From positions 62,001 to 126,000 of the forward strand of contig JAFEMH010005415.1 of assembly GCA_022495995.1 (NCBI GenBank): a stretch of DNA of 64,000 nt, written 5' to 3'. The position numbers and the translations under genes are program-made. How positions within the stretch are numbered: the stretch's first letter is position 1; each line of letters opens with the position of its first letter. Shown here in pieces: positions 46,587 to 57,951 of the stretch. Source of the DNA: Adenophora triphylla var. japonica (taxonomy: Eukaryota > Streptophyta > Magnoliopsida > Asterales > Campanulaceae). Under the pieces are notes generated by a model. It had not been told where the DNA came from. It did not search any database and worked only from the letters and a program-made list of their open reading frames with translations.

Positions 46587-46666
46587 CTCCCTCCATTACA
46601 AAATAAATATCTAGAAGAAATTAAGAATTTTTTTTTCCCGGACATTCATTTTGGGACGGAGGGAAG
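46587..46666. mobile_element. Short Stowaway-type MITE (80 bp)
   Basis: CTCCCTCCATTAC ... GGGACGGAGGGAAG, flanked by TA (46585-46586, 46667-46668). Confidence 0.8.
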
Positions 46667-47383
46667 TACCTCAATAAATCAAAGAAAAGTGCCTATGGTC
46701 GATTTTTCTTAACTTTATTTGTTTACTTTAAGCTGTTGTTATTGTTAAGTTTTACATCATGAAATCACATAAAATTAAGTTTCTGTGAGTGGTTATTGTT
46801 TTTTTTTTCTTACTAATAACTATATATTGTTGATTTTACATCAAGAAATCAAAGCAAAATGCCTATAAATCTTAATTTTTTTCATTCTCTCTTTTTTCCA
46901 ACTCATTTTTATTGTTGATTTACCATCAAAAAAACAAGGAGAGGTGCATATATTGAAAGATTTCTATTTTGGTTATGTATCTATTTATGGTCCTACAAAA
47001 TAAATACAGCTCATACAAGTACACTGCATAGTGCTGTAGTTTCAATTAATCTCAGGCTTTTTCTGTGCTCTTTTAGTCCTTTGTGTGTGTGTATGTGTGT
47101 GTTTGTAAATACTGTGTGTATATGTGATGTGAGATTTCTGTATTCCTGAAGACTTGGAATCCAAATGGAACCTACATGACTTGAAAAACACATACAACAA
47201 CACAGTCCAACATAGAAACACACATACTGGTTATTTTATTAATCGACGTTTTCTTTAATTAATGAAAATTAGATTCTAAACCGTACACGTACACAAATGT
47301 TTATTCTATAATCTCGATTAACATACATAATTAAAAGGGTTTTATTATTTCAATGTTTTTTGATTATTATGGATTTCTGCGTG

Positions 47384-47500
<117 letters not shown>

Positions 47501-47504
47501 CATA

Positions 47505-47763
47505 CTCCCTCCGTCCCATAAAACCTTCCCCATTTTAAATAGTGTCAAGTCAATCGAGTACAACTTTGACCAAACTTTAATATCAATCTATTCATTCTAA
47601 TGAAATTTTAATAATTGCTATTGATAGATCATTTGGTTATTTTATGGATAACAATTTTTAGATTTTTATTATGATAAGTAAATTGATATTAAAGTTTGGT
47701 CAAATTGAACTTGGTTGAACTGAACTCGTAGTAACCGGGTAAGGTTTTATGGGACGGAGGGAG
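47505..47763. mobile_element. Stowaway-type MITE
   Basis: CTCCCTCCGTCCCATAAAACC ... GGTTTTATGGGACGGAGGGAG: long perfect inverted ends of about 21 bp, TA flanks (47503-47504, 47764-47765), 259 bp. Confidence 0.92.
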
Positions 47764-47924
47764 TATATACTATGGTTTATATTTTTGAGATGGGCGTGCG
47801 ACAGGGGGTGGGGAGAGGATATTATAAGTTTTGATAGGGACTATATATTGAGGCGAAGCAAACAAAAACTACTGCCTACAGGCCTAATTATCCTCTTGTA
47901 TGTATTATATCAAAATCAAAGAAC

Positions 47925-48041
47925 TTTAGTTCAAGTGGTATCCGCCTCCGGTAATAGCTTCCATTTTGGAGAGGTAGAGAGTTCGAATACTGTGTTAAGG
48001 ACATGTGCTAGCCTATCTAAGATGCATGTTCAGTATAAAAC
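47925..48041 (+). mobile_element. SINE-like head cut by Tat-2
   Basis: An A-box-like TAGTTCAAGTGG (about 47932-47943) and a B-box-like GAGTTCGAATAC (about 47987-47998) at a spacing usual for tRNA-derived SINEs. The body stops at the Tat-2 insertion (TSD AAAAC 48037-48041). Confidence 0.45.
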
Positions 48042-48815
48042 TGAAGTGGTTATCGTAAATGGATTGGGCCTGACCAGTTCAAAGGGTTCAATGGGCTTGG
48101 TGGACCAAATAACTTAGGATGGGCCCTAGAAATCAAGGAAGATAAATAATAATAACGATAAATAATATTCTGCCTAAAACGTGGCGAAATAGCGTAGCGT
48201 GGGGGATAGGTGCGACATATGGCGGAAATAGAGTGTAGGCGGGAAGCACATGTGGCGAGAAGACAACCTCGCATTCCCCTGATTTTGGGTAGTAAAGGCA
48301 TAATTTAGAATAAGCGACCAAATATACCTTGTCGCTTTAGAGGGTTTGTCGCCAGGCGACAAACGCAACTGGTAGGTAACAATTGATTGGGATGTTGACA
48401 CGTGGCACCCCCCCCATAACGCACAACAGTGTAACATGATGGGATTGGTAGTACTTTTTACCAACTTTGAGGGTGGTTGACTGACAACGCGTGGGTGAGT
48501 GACACGTGTCCCTATGAAGCATGGCCTATGATTATGTTGTGATATAAATATGAGAAAGTCAGCATTATGAGGTAAGTTTTTATTCTCTCTCTAGACTCTC
48601 TCCTCCATTACTCTATCTCCATACTCTTTACTTGATCTGAGACTAGTTACTGATTCTCACGCCGGAGGGGTTTCACCGGAGTCACCCCCGGTTTAGTTCG
48701 CCGTTGCTTGTGCGTGTACAGGGCTTGAGGTGAGCCATTCCAAGAAGACCAGCCGGAGTATCCATTGGAGTAGCTGGAGATTCAGCTCCTGATCAACACC
48801 ATTTTCCGTAGTAGC
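48042..48815 (+). repeat. Tat-2 5' LTR
   Basis: Starts TGAAGTGG. TATAAATA at 48543-48550. TCACGCCGGAGGG at 48657-48669 begins a GC-rich hairpin block about 114 bp downstream. The perfect odd palindrome TTTGTCGCCAGGCGACAAA lies at 48345-48363. The right edge is approximate. Confidence 0.85.
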
Positions 48816-49250
48816 TTGTCGGTTGATTCAGATTCTTAGGGACTGAATGTTCTTCTTTGGGTGGTTCGGTGATATTTGGAAGATTATTGGTAGGCTACTT
48901 AGGTGGTGAGTTAGAAGGTGGGGTACTGTTGTTGTTCTTTTGGTGGAGCCCAGAAGATTTTAGTTGTCAGTTAGGTCGAAGGAGTAAATGCTAATTGACT
49001 AGAAAACCGAGGAGGATCCCCAGGTGGTACTTGTCAGAGGTTGTTCTGTGGATTGTTGTATTTATTTTAAGAAGCCATAAAGTTGTCCTTGGTTGTAAAA
49101 GTTGTAAGTTCTTTAATACGTATATGTAAGAGTGTTTTGTTGTCAGAAAAGGAACTTATAAAGTTGTCAGAATTAATGTTCATTTGTTAAAAGGTGTTAT
49201 GTGGCTTTGAGTGTTGGTCAAAGTAGTTATTTGTTGGTTGACCATATAAT
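48816..49250 (+). other. Tat-2 leader
   Basis: Non-coding region between LTR and gag. I could not identify a tRNA-complementary PBS with confidence. Confidence 0.6.
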
Positions 49251-51285
49251 ATGATGGGGCAAGATAAGGCTACGCCTTCCAAGACGGCTCAGAATCTAAC
49301 GTTGGCAACCCCTAATGCTAAGGAAGCTCGAGCGGGGGCGGGATCTGAAAGAGAGGTGGAGGTCCATACTTCAGAAACCAACTCCAGCGTTAGGCGGGCT
49401 AGGGAGCAGGAGGAAAGGGTAAGAGTGGAGAGAGCCAAGGCAGTGGTTGAAGGGCAAGTTTCCGCGAAGTCAAAAAATGCTGAAGTAAGAGAAAGGATTG
49501 AAAAGCTGAGGGCGGATAATGAGGCGTGGATGTATGTTCTCACCAATAACCAACAATTAAAGGAGTTACATGTGGAGCCTTCCCATATTCCTGAGGGGTT
49601 ATTGAATGGGCAGGCGGGAAGGTCTCATGTCGGCGGGCAAAATCGAGAGGTTAGTGCCAGTGTGGCTAATAGGCCAAGGCGGGATATGGATATGCCGCCA
49701 CCTAGAAGATTGGGAGAAGACCGCAGGCGTGAGGACGGCGTTGAAACCAGGAAGAAGAAGAGAAAGAGAATATACCATAAGGCGGGCAATTCTAAGGAAG
49801 AATCTTATTATTTCGAATATGATAGCAATGAATCCAGTGGATCATCTCATGACGAGGGGCGTATTCCTGGTCAAGGCCGTTATGACAAGGAAAGGACTTA
49901 GTCATTGCGACATCATGATGTTAGGCGGCATCGTGAGAGGTTACCGCGGGATGAGCGACGCCGGCAAGAGAGGAAAGATAAAGAATATGAGAAGGAAAGG
50001 GAACGGAGGGCCGCAGAGGCGGCAAAGGCTGTTGAAGTCGAAAAGCTTGCAGAGGCCATGAAAGCTGCAGAAGTGGCCAGGGCTAATGAGAGGGAGAAGG
50101 CTAAGAAAGAAGAGGAGGAAAAGTTGAAAAATGAGATGGCTGAGATGGCAAAGAAAATTAAGGAATTAGAGGCGGGAATAAAGAAAGTGGAAGGAAAAAA
50201 GCCTTTTTTTTGGCTCCTTTCACTCAGAGTATCAAAGGTGTCGCCCCAGACCCAAGCTTTCGCATGCCAACTTTATCAAGTTATTCAGGAAAGTCTAGAG
50301 CAGTAACTCATGTTGGAGGATTTGAAGCAACCATGTCATTTGCTGAAAATGAAGCGCTTGTGTCGAGCTTTGGTGAGCACTCTGACAGATCATGCATTGG
50401 ATTGGTTCTTAGCACAGCCCGAAGATTCTATAACGGGATATCAAGATTTCAGGGAGAAGTTCTTGGCGAGATTTAGTGCGTCGGGATCACAACCAGTTCA
50501 AAAGACGGAGTTGTGCAGTCTTAAACAAAAGGATGGAGAGGGGATTGGGACTTTCGCAGAACGGAGTTCGTAGGAGTGGCAAATCAAGTCCCTGACATCG
50601 CTCAAGGCGAGATAATTATGTTGTATAACACCAGTTTGTAGCCAGGTCACTTTAAGCAGGAGCTAGGAATGAGATTGCCAAAGACTACGGGGGAGTTATA
50701 TGAAAGAGTCCGGGGATTTTGTAGTGGAGCTAGAGTTAAGACAAAGGGGACTTCGACAAATCATTTGTCAAGAAAGTGGCGAGTGAAAGGGTGGAGGTAG
50801 TGCGAGATGATAGGAGAGGATTTGGCGACAATAGAGGGGCAAATCAGGCGGGAGGAAGCAGAGGCCATGGAGATGGGCGTACGGGGGGTCAGAGAGAGTT
50901 CAATCCAAAGACAGACATTAAGTATAGCCGGCTGAACACTCCTATCAGCGAGATTCTGAAGAAAGTAAATTTGCCCAAACCTTTTCCTATTACACCAGGA
51001 ACTGGTCCGGCTAGAGATCAGAATAGTTATTGTGAGTTTCACAAGGATAAGGGGCATAAGACTGATGATTGCTATAACTTGAGGAGGTTGATTCAAGGAA
51101 AGATTGATAGAGGTTTTCTGCAGGAGTATTTGGAGGAGAATGTTGGGCGGGATAATCAGCGTAGGCCAGAAAGAAATTTAGTAGATGTCATCCATGACCC
51201 ATTGCCCAGTGTGTCTCAATTGAATACCCAAATCATGACTTTGACGCATACGTTTGATGTTCCTCGCTTTCCCGCCGCAAGATAG
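49251..51285 (+). pseudogene. Tat-2 gag
   Basis: Starts MMGQDKATPSK at 49251. An in-frame TAG lies at 49899-49901, after which the same frame continues through a Glu/Lys/Arg-rich coiled coil (to about 50205). Shifts follow near 50205 (in a T8 run), 50345, 50560 and 50760. The gag core is visible as FTQSIKGVAPDPSFRMPTL and ALDWFLAQPEDSITGYQDF. The last part (50776-51285) carries the nucleocapsid motif CEFHKDKGHKTDDC (near 51031-51072). Homologous to Tat-1 gag but retains the N-terminal region. At least one stop and four frame changes, so no full Gag. Confidence 0.85.
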
Positions 51286-52364
51286 GGTGATCGGTTTCTC
51301 TAGCGAGAATTAGGCATTACCAAGAGCCGTGGGAGTCGGCCAATTATCATAACCATGTATCCAGGCAATAATATTGTGCGGCGAGTTATGGTGGACTCGG
51401 AGCTAGTAGGAACGTGCTTTATTATGATGCTTTTAAGAGGATGAATTACACAGAGGCAAATTTGGTGACTCATAAGGGATATCTTGAGGGCTTTACTAAC
51501 CACTCTGTTAAGGTTAAAGGTACGATTATGTTGGATGTGGAAATTGGTGAAGGAAAGTTGGCGAGATGCGAGAATATTGAATTCATGGTAATTGACCTTG
51601 TGTCTCCTTATAATGCTATAGTGGGGATCCCATTCATGTTAAGCTTTGAAATGGTTTTGTCAATCCCCCATCAGAGGGTGAAGTATCCCACCACCAATGG
51701 GATAGGTTGCCTGAAGAGTGAGGCGGTCACCGTGGTTAGAAAGCAAAAGGAGATGCTGAAAGCTAAGACGGAGAGTACAACTTCGATAACTTCCAAAGCG
51801 GAATCTAGTCAGTTGAAGATAAATATGGTTAAGATTGTAGAAGTGGAGAATAGTGAACCAAATTGGATCATGACGGAGAGTATGAGAAATGGAACTGCCA
51901 TGGTGGCCGAAGCGACAAACCAAGTTTCAGGGCAGGCGAGAAAGGTGTTCGGAGGAAAGCGAGAAGTGTGTATGGTGGATGAACGGGAATTTGATTCTGA
52001 GTCTAGGCGAGAAAGAATGAAGGAGGATGCAGATTGGCGAGATATAGAGTATGGCATGGTGAGGCAGAGTGATGATGAGGAAGAAAATTGTTGGGCAATG
52101 GAAATGGTGAATGCTACGCCCAATATAAGTTACGCCAGGGTTGTAAGGCTAGTCAATATGGAGGAGCCAAGAATTGAAGAGGTGGTTGAGGGAAATGTTA
52201 AAGTATCTATCGATGAATCAGATGATGATTATGAAACCATTGAGGTGGAGGACGCTCAGGGGCGACCTACTGGTAATGTCTTTGCTGATTCCAAAAGTCG
52301 GCTCCCAGTGAGTACGAGGAAAAAGAAAAAGAATAGAAGTGGAAACGCTGCGGGTGCGGGATGA
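51286..52364 (+). pseudogene. Tat-2 protease and linker
   Basis: The protease site at about 51388-51425 should read VDSGASRN-LYYDAF, but one base is missing inside the active-site triplet region (VDS|ELVG in one frame, ASRN in the next). The rest is open as a 316-codon frame from 51414: GFTNHSVKVKGTIMLDVEIG, AIVGIPFMLSFEMVLSIPHQ, then an acidic linker with Lys-rich end (RKKKKN). The single-base lesion alone would prevent a fused active protease. Confidence 0.8.
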
Positions 52365-53126
52365 GCCGGATATCAAGCGGGAGAAGAGTTGGAGGAGGTA
52401 GAAATCAATTGTTATTTTCCCGAAGCGAAGGTGAAAGATTGGCAAGCAATTGTCGCGGGATGAGCGAGAAGCTTTGGTTGATTTTTGAAGGAAAATTTGG
52501 ATGTATTTGCTTGGAGATCGGAAGACATGAAGGGTATTGACGAAGTGTGGCTACGCATTGTTTGAACGCCGATCCTAATGTGGAGCCATTTAAGCGAAGG
52601 TAAGACATTTGTCGCCAGGAGAAAGAGGTGGCGTGTTGGAGGAAGTGGAAAAGGCTGTTGAAGGCGGGAATAATTGAGAAAATTCAATATCCGGTTTGGT
52701 TGGCTTGTCCGTGATGGTTACGAAGTCAAACAAGAAGTGGAGAATGTGCATTGATTTTTGACTTGAATACGGCATGTCCCAAGGATTGCTATCCTTTACC
52801 CAAGATTGATAAGTTGGTGGATTCCATTGCTTTGGTCACGGAGTTTTCGGTTTTATTGATGCTTATTCGGGATATCACCGGATTAAGATGGCGGAGGAAG
52901 ATAAGGCGAAAACGGCGTTTAGGACCCCAAAGGGAAATTTTTGTTACAAGATGATGCCATTCGGCTTAAAGAATGCGGGCGACGTATCGAGGATGGTGAA
53001 CGAGGTGTTGAGTCTCAAATTGAGCGGAATATAGAAGCATACATTGATGACATGGTGATCAAGACTAGGGAAAACAACCACTTGTTGGATCTCGCTGAAA
53101 CTTTCGAGAGCTAAAGAAGGAATTCA
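52365..53126 (+). pseudogene. Tat-2 RT, riddled with one-base deletions
   Basis: RT motifs appear only when frames are switched repeatedly: CFPEAKVKDW-like start, GRMCIDF-like near 52745, PKDCYPLPKIDKLVDSIA (52780), FGLKNAG near 52960 and AYIDDMVIKT (53036-53065). I count at least eight places where one or two bases are missing compared with the conserved reading, several in homopolymers. The catalytic Asp pair itself is intact. Confidence 0.85.
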
Positions 53127-53740
53127 ATGAAGCTGAATCCTAGCAAATGCACATTTGGCGTTACGGCTGGAAAGTTTCTGGGGTTTTTGGTTAACAGGCG
53201 TGGGATTGAGGCCAACCCCGAAAAAATTCAGGCATTGTTAGACATGTCACCACCAAAATCTATCCGCGAGATTCAGCGGCTGAATGGGAGGATCATTGCC
53301 CTCGGGAGGTTTATTTCGAAGTCGGCGGAGAGATGTTTGCCGTTCTTCAAGGTGTTGAAGGGCGGGAAGAAATTTGAGTGGAGCGAGGAATGCGGAGCAG
53401 CTTTTGAGGAAATGAAATCTTATTTAGGGAAGCCACCATTATTGAGTAGCCCTGTGGAGGGGAAGAATTGTTTGTTTATTTGGCGGCCTACGACTACGCG
53501 GTTGCCGCAGTGTTGGTGAGGGAAGATGGGGGAATTCAAAGGCCTGTATATTATGTATCTAAGGCATTGAGCGAAGCTGAGTCGAGATATTTTAATGCAG
53601 AAAAGTTAGCATATGCATTGGTGGTGGCGGCGAGAAAGCTAAGGGCATATTTTGTCGCTCATACAATTATTGTTTTGACTGACGCTCCTTTAAGGAAGAT
53701 TTCTTTGCGGCCAGCCCGGATTACGCGGGAAGACTCTTGA
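53127..53740 (+). pseudogene. Tat-2 RT thumb/connection and RNase H
   Basis: KLNPSKCTFGVTAGKFLGFL opens a frame to 53519; a missing base near 53460 moves to the frame 53468-53740 with RNase H (VYYVSKALSEAESRYFNAEK, LTDAPLRK). A further shift near 53700 leads to the next open frame. Two frame changes separate otherwise well-preserved domains. Confidence 0.85.
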
Positions 53741-55653
53741 AGTGGTCGATTGAGTTGACAGAATTTGACATCAGATATGAATCCCGCCGAGCTATAAAGG
53801 CGCAAGCATTGGCAGACTTTATTGCTGAGACTTCATTTACTAAGTCTCAAGCAGAAATGATGGTAGAGCGCGGGAAGAAGAGGGCAAAGAAGCGAGTAAC
53901 ACCAAGTCTAGTCCAGGAAAAGGAGAGGCCGTCGGATTGCTGGATTTTACATGTAGATGGTTCATCCGCAAAAGATAGAGGAGGAGCGGGAATGGTGCTG
54001 GTATCGCCAGACTTGGGATGTGAGTATAAGAAAGCTTTCAGGTTCAAGTTCCCTGTATCTAACAATCAGGCGGAGTATGAGGCGTTGGTGGCGGGAATAG
54101 AGTTTGCTCGTAACATTGGTGTTAAGAATATTGTAATTCACTCTGACTCTCAGCTCATCGTGAATCAAGTGCGGGGAGAGTATGGGGTGGTGAATTCATA
54201 TCTGATAAAGTATTGCAAATTGACGAGAAGCATTTTGGGTAGTTTCGAGTTTTGGGAACTTGTGCAAGTTGATAGGTCAGAGAATTCAAAGGCTGATGCG
54301 TTGAGTAGGTCGGCGGGAAGCGAAGAAAACCAAGCTGCTGAGGAGCCCTTGGTGGAATATGTGGACATGCCGGCAATTGATAGGCCCATGGTCATGAAGA
54401 TAGGGGAGGCAGAAGCAAGTTGGGTTACTGATATGAAAGATTTTTTAGAAAAGGGTGAATTGCCGCTTTATGAAGAAAGAGCTAAATTAATAAAGGTGAC
54501 TTCTCCGCGGTTTACTGTGCAGGATGGAATTCTATATAGAAGATCTTTTTCAAAACCATTGATGAGGTGCATAGAGCCAGGAATGGTGGCCAAGGTTTTG
54601 TTTGAAATCCATGAAGGTGTTTGTGGTGGTCATCCAGGGGCGAGATCCTTGGCGGAGAAGGTGTTGTTCCATGGCTATTATTGGCCGAGCTTGAGGAAAG
54701 ATGCTGAAGAGTATGTGCGGAAATGCGAGAAATGCCAAAAGTTTGGAAATATACCGCGGCAACCCGCCACTGAGCAGACGCCTATTGTCGCAACATGGCC
54801 TTTTGATATGTGGGGCATAGATTTGATTGGGCCATTCCCAAAGGCCAAGGGAGGATGCCAACATGTAGTCGTGGCTGTTGATTATTTTACAAAGTGGACG
54901 GAGGCGAAGGCTCTGGCGACAATAAGCGAAGACAATGTGATTAAGTTCATTCAAGAAAACATTTGGTGCAGATATGGGTTACCCAGGGCCATTGTCTCTG
55001 ATCATGGAACACAATTTGGTAAGAAATTTGCAGCGGAGTGCCAGAGGATGAATGTGAAGCATTGGATGTCGGCGGTGTACGGGCCGCAGTCTGATATTCG
55101 AGCGGAGGCGGCAAACAAGCAAATTATTGCCGCTTTACGTAAGAATCTGGAAGGAAGAGGCGGCGCATGGTTAGAAGAGTTGTCAACTGCATTATGGTAT
55201 GTAAGGACCACTATAAAAGGCTCAACTGGTGAAACGGCGTTTGCTTTGACCTATGGATCTGAAGCCATGGCACCGGCAGAGATGGCTCTGCCGACATATC
55301 GGGTAACTTATTATGATGAGGCGAGAAATGGCCAACGGCGATGTAACGACCTTGATTTGGTTGATGAAAGGAGGCTGCAAGCAAGAATGAGGATGGTAAA
55401 TTATAAGCAAAAGATGAAGGTACAGCATGATAGGCGGGTTAACAAGAGGTCTTTCAATGTAGGTGATTGGGTGCTAAGAAGTGCAGAAGCCACGGGACCC
55501 AAACCAGGCTTTACCAAGTTGAATGAAAAGTGGGAAGGGCCATTTAAGGTGTCTCAAGTTATTCGAGAAGGGACTTATCGGCTGAGAAAGCAGGATGGCG
55601 AAGAATTGAAGAATGCTTGGAGTGTTGATCATCTGAAGCGTTTTTATCAATGA
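53737..55653 (+). CDS. Tat-2 second RNase H plus integrase (intact 638-codon frame)
   Basis: The N-terminus is the end of the first RNase H (LTEFDIRYES). The archaeal-type RNase H follows, with its acidic residues: HVDGSS (Asp about 73), NNQAEYEAL (Glu about 113), HSDSQL (Asp about 136), KADALSR (Asp about 186). Integrase follows: zinc motif HEGVCGGHPG...CEKCQKF (about 291-330), DLIGPF (Asp about 360), VSDHGTQF (Asp about 418), and RAEAANK (Glu about 454; the preceding residues read QSDI where Tat-1 has QGNG). The C-terminal GDWVLR...WEGPFKV domain is complete. Frame open throughout. It is one segment of a polyprotein rather than a stand-alone gene; the initiator Met is nominal. Confidence 0.9.
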   Translation: MKWSIELTEFDIRYESRRAIKAQALADFIAETSFTKSQAEMMVERGKKRAKKRVTPSLVQEKERPSDCWILHVDGSSAKDRGGAGMVLVSPDLGCEYKKAFRFKFPVSNNQAEYEALVAGIEFARNIGVKNIVIHSDSQLIVNQVRGEYGVVNSYLIKYCKLTRSILGSFEFWELVQVDRSENSKADALSRSAGSEENQAAEEPLVEYVDMPAIDRPMVMKIGEAEASWVTDMKDFLEKGELPLYEERAKLIKVTSPRFTVQDGILYRRSFSKPLMRCIEPGMVAKVLFEIHEGVCGGHPGARSLAEKVLFHGYYWPSLRKDAEEYVRKCEKCQKFGNIPRQPATEQTPIVATWPFDMWGIDLIGPFPKAKGGCQHVVVAVDYFTKWTEAKALATISEDNVIKFIQENIWCRYGLPRAIVSDHGTQFGKKFAAECQRMNVKHWMSAVYGPQSDIRAEAANKQIIAALRKNLEGRGGAWLEELSTALWYVRTTIKGSTGETAFALTYGSEAMAPAEMALPTYRVTYYDEARNGQRRCNDLDLVDERRLQARMRMVNYKQKMKVQHDRRVNKRSFNVGDWVLRSAEATGPKPGFTKLNEKWEGPFKVSQVIREGTYRLRKQDGEELKNAWSVDHLKRFYQ

Positions 55654-56035
55654 AAAGTTGTAGCAATCTTTGTAGTTGCATCTTTTGATTTTTGTTCTAG
55701 ATAACAAAAGCTACGTAACTTTCTTCTGGGGTCATGTGTTTTTGCTTACATCACATTGACGGGAAAGTTGTGTAGAATTTGCCAATCTAGCATGATGTAA
55801 CTCGTAAACATGATGGAAGGAGGCAGGAATTATTCAGCGACATACTGTTTTGTGATTATCATTTTAATTAAGATTTGACAAGTTTTCTGTTTTATGAAAC
55901 AGTTATTGGAACGGCGAGATTAGAAAAGTGAAGGTGGTCAAGGAAGCCACTGTCATAAGAAATAAAAGAAATTTGACAAAGGGGGGGGGGGGGCGACAAC
56001 GGAGGCACGTCGAGAAAGGCGAGAAATGTCGCGCA
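55654..56035 (+). other. Tat-2 3' non-coding region, poly-G tract
   Basis: No gene. A run of 14 G at about 55981-55994 precedes the tandem array. Confidence 0.7.
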
Positions 56036-56850
56036 CACACAAATGGATGCGGCGTCTTGGTTAGAGCAAGTCGCCCAAATAGATGCGGTGTCTTGGTTAG
56101 AGACCAAGGCACCAAATGGATGCGGCGTCTTGGTTAGAGACCAAGTCGCCCAAAAGGGATGCGGTGTCTTGGTTAGAGACCAAGGCACCAAATGGATGCG
56201 GCGTCTTGGTTAGAGACCAAGTCGCCCAAAAGGGATGCGGTGTCTTGGTTAGAGACCAAGGCACCAAATGGATGCGGCGTCTTGGTTAGAGACCAAGTCG
56301 CCCAAAAATGGATGCGGCGTCTTGGTGAGAGACCAAGACACCAAATGGATGCGGCGTCTTGGTTAGAGACCAAGTCGCCCAAAAGGGATGCGGTGTCTTG
56401 GTTAGAGACCAAGGCACCTAATGGATGCGGCGTCTTGGTTAGAGACCAAGTCGCCCAAAAGGGATGCGGCGTCTTGGTTAGAGACCAAGTCGCCCAAAAG
56501 GGATGCGGTGTCTTGGTTAGAGACCAAGGCACCAAATGGATGCGGTGTCTTGGTTAGAGACCAAGACACCAAATGGATGCGGCGTCTTGGTTAGAGACCA
56601 AGTTGCCCAAAAGGGATGCGGTGTCTTGGTTAGAGACCAAGGCACCAAAATGGATGCGGCATCTTGGTTAGAGACCAAGTCGCCCAAATTGAGGCGGTGC
56701 ATTGGTTAGAGACAGCACATGGATGCGGTGTCTTGGTTAGAGACCAAGGCACCAAAATGGATGCGGCATCTTGGTTAGAGACCAAGTCGCCCAAATTGAG
56801 GCGGTGCATTGGTTAGAAACCAAGACACCAAATGGATACGCCGAAAATTG
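56036..56850. repeat. Tandem array of about 20 hairpin units (38-41 bp)
   Basis: The unit is GATGCGG[C/T]GTCTTGG and then TTAGAGACCAAG plus a variable tail. Tails alternate between GTCGCCCAAAAGG and GCACCAAATG, giving a roughly 78-bp higher-order dimer. Each unit contains a stem-loop CTTGGT-TAGAG-ACCAAG. Open frames across it on both strands are a by-product of the repeat. Confidence 0.95.
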
Positions 56851-57249
56851 TCGCATCAAATAGTTGGCGAGAATCTACACTTGGGAGTGAGGCTGCCTAA
56901 AGACAAGCCTCACTTTTTTGAAGGGAGTAGTATGTATATAGAGATAAGATGAAGAGGAGCAATCTTCGATGAACTATCGAAGCAAAATTAGAACTATCAA
57001 AAGAAAGTCATGCGACATGAGATACACAAAGAAAAAGTTTAAGGTAAGTCATAAGGAACCAAGCATAAGACAAAAGTCGCAAAGCTGTGACAATCAAGTA
57101 ATTACAAGTTGTTTAGGCACAAAGGCCAATCATCCAGATCAAAGAAAGAAACAAAAGACAGAAATTGAAACGCAGAAAATAAACATTGTTTGTTACAAAC
57201 CAAGAACAAGTTAAAAGTTTGGTGACAACCATAAAATACAGGGATAAAA
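56851..57249. other. Spacer between array and antisense gene
   Basis: No supported gene. Would be the 3' UTR of the antisense transcript. Confidence 0.55.
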
Positions 57250-57951
57250 TCACTGGGCATTATAGGCGGCGTTGAGGGCGTCTTTCTTTTTCTGAGATAG
57301 ATCAAACCAAGCGGGAATTATATTGTCGGCACTAATGGCGGGAACGGGCCATACTGGTTTGCCAAGCACCGCGTCCTCCGCTGCCAATTGAGCTAGATCT
57401 TCATCACTGTAAGGCACAAGGGAATGCCCCGTGCGACTTAAGTCACTAAAGATGGTCTCTGAGCCCCATTGTGCTAGTCTGGCAGGGGTAATGGCGGGAT
57501 CAACTTCTGCGGCAATGGTCCTGAGAGTATGAAGGATCGCATTATCAAATGCGTCCATTTCATCAGTTTCAGCCTTGGACTTAGCCAGCTTGAGATCTTC
57601 TCTGAGCTTGGTAACTTGGTTGGCCTTGACAAAGTCTGCATCTCTAAGCCGCTTATTTTCGGCTTCAAGGTCGGCAAGCTTAGCAGTGTCAACCTTATTC
57701 TTCTCATTCTCCGCGGAAAGACGAGCAAGTTTATCTTCTGCATCTTTATTTTTCTTCTCAAGCTCCTCCAACCGTGTTTTTCCCGCCGCCAGGTCAGCCT
57801 CGGCCTTGGTTTGCAAGTCTTGGAGTTCTTTGATAGTGGTATCCCGCCTGGTAACCCTCCGCCTATAAAGATTCCGCTCACGTTCAGCCTCAGTGAGTTC
57901 TCCCTCTAGCTTAATGCATTTGTTGCTTAGGCCCAAAAGAGTGCTGCTAGC
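57250..57951 (-). CDS. Tat-2 antisense gene, 3' exon (coiled coil)
   Basis: Starts after the acceptor CTCTCAG on the minus strand. It reads ASSTLLGLSNKCIKLEGELT, then a long heptad-rich coiled coil (LEELEKKNKDAEDKLARLSA), then a globular end (PAITPARLAQWGSETIFSDL ... PAWFDLSQKKKDALNAAYNA). Open for about 233 codons, stop at 57250. It is the counterpart of the Tat-1 exon 10723-14014. Function unknown; oligomerisation is suggested by the coiled coil only. Confidence 0.7.
   Translation of the reverse strand, partial: ASSTLLGLSNKCIKLEGELTEAERERNLYRRRVTRRDTTIKELQDLQTKAEADLAAGKTRLEELEKKNKDAEDKLARLSAENEKNKVDTAKLADLEAENKRLRDADFVKANQVTKLREDLKLAKSKAETDEMDAFDNAILHTLRTIAAEVDPAITPARLAQWGSETIFSDLSRTGHSLVPYSDEDLAQLAAEDAVLGKPVWPVPAISADNIIPAWFDLSQKKKDALNAAYNAQ

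Noticed and set aside
53737..55653. Host gene encoding a 638-residue nuclease
   Set aside because: It is the RNase H-integrase part of a retroelement polyprotein lying between flanking LTRs.
56192..56557. Repetitive open frames on both strands across the Tat-2 array
   Set aside because: Produced by a tandem repeat without stops; no start context or domain, and both strands are open equally.
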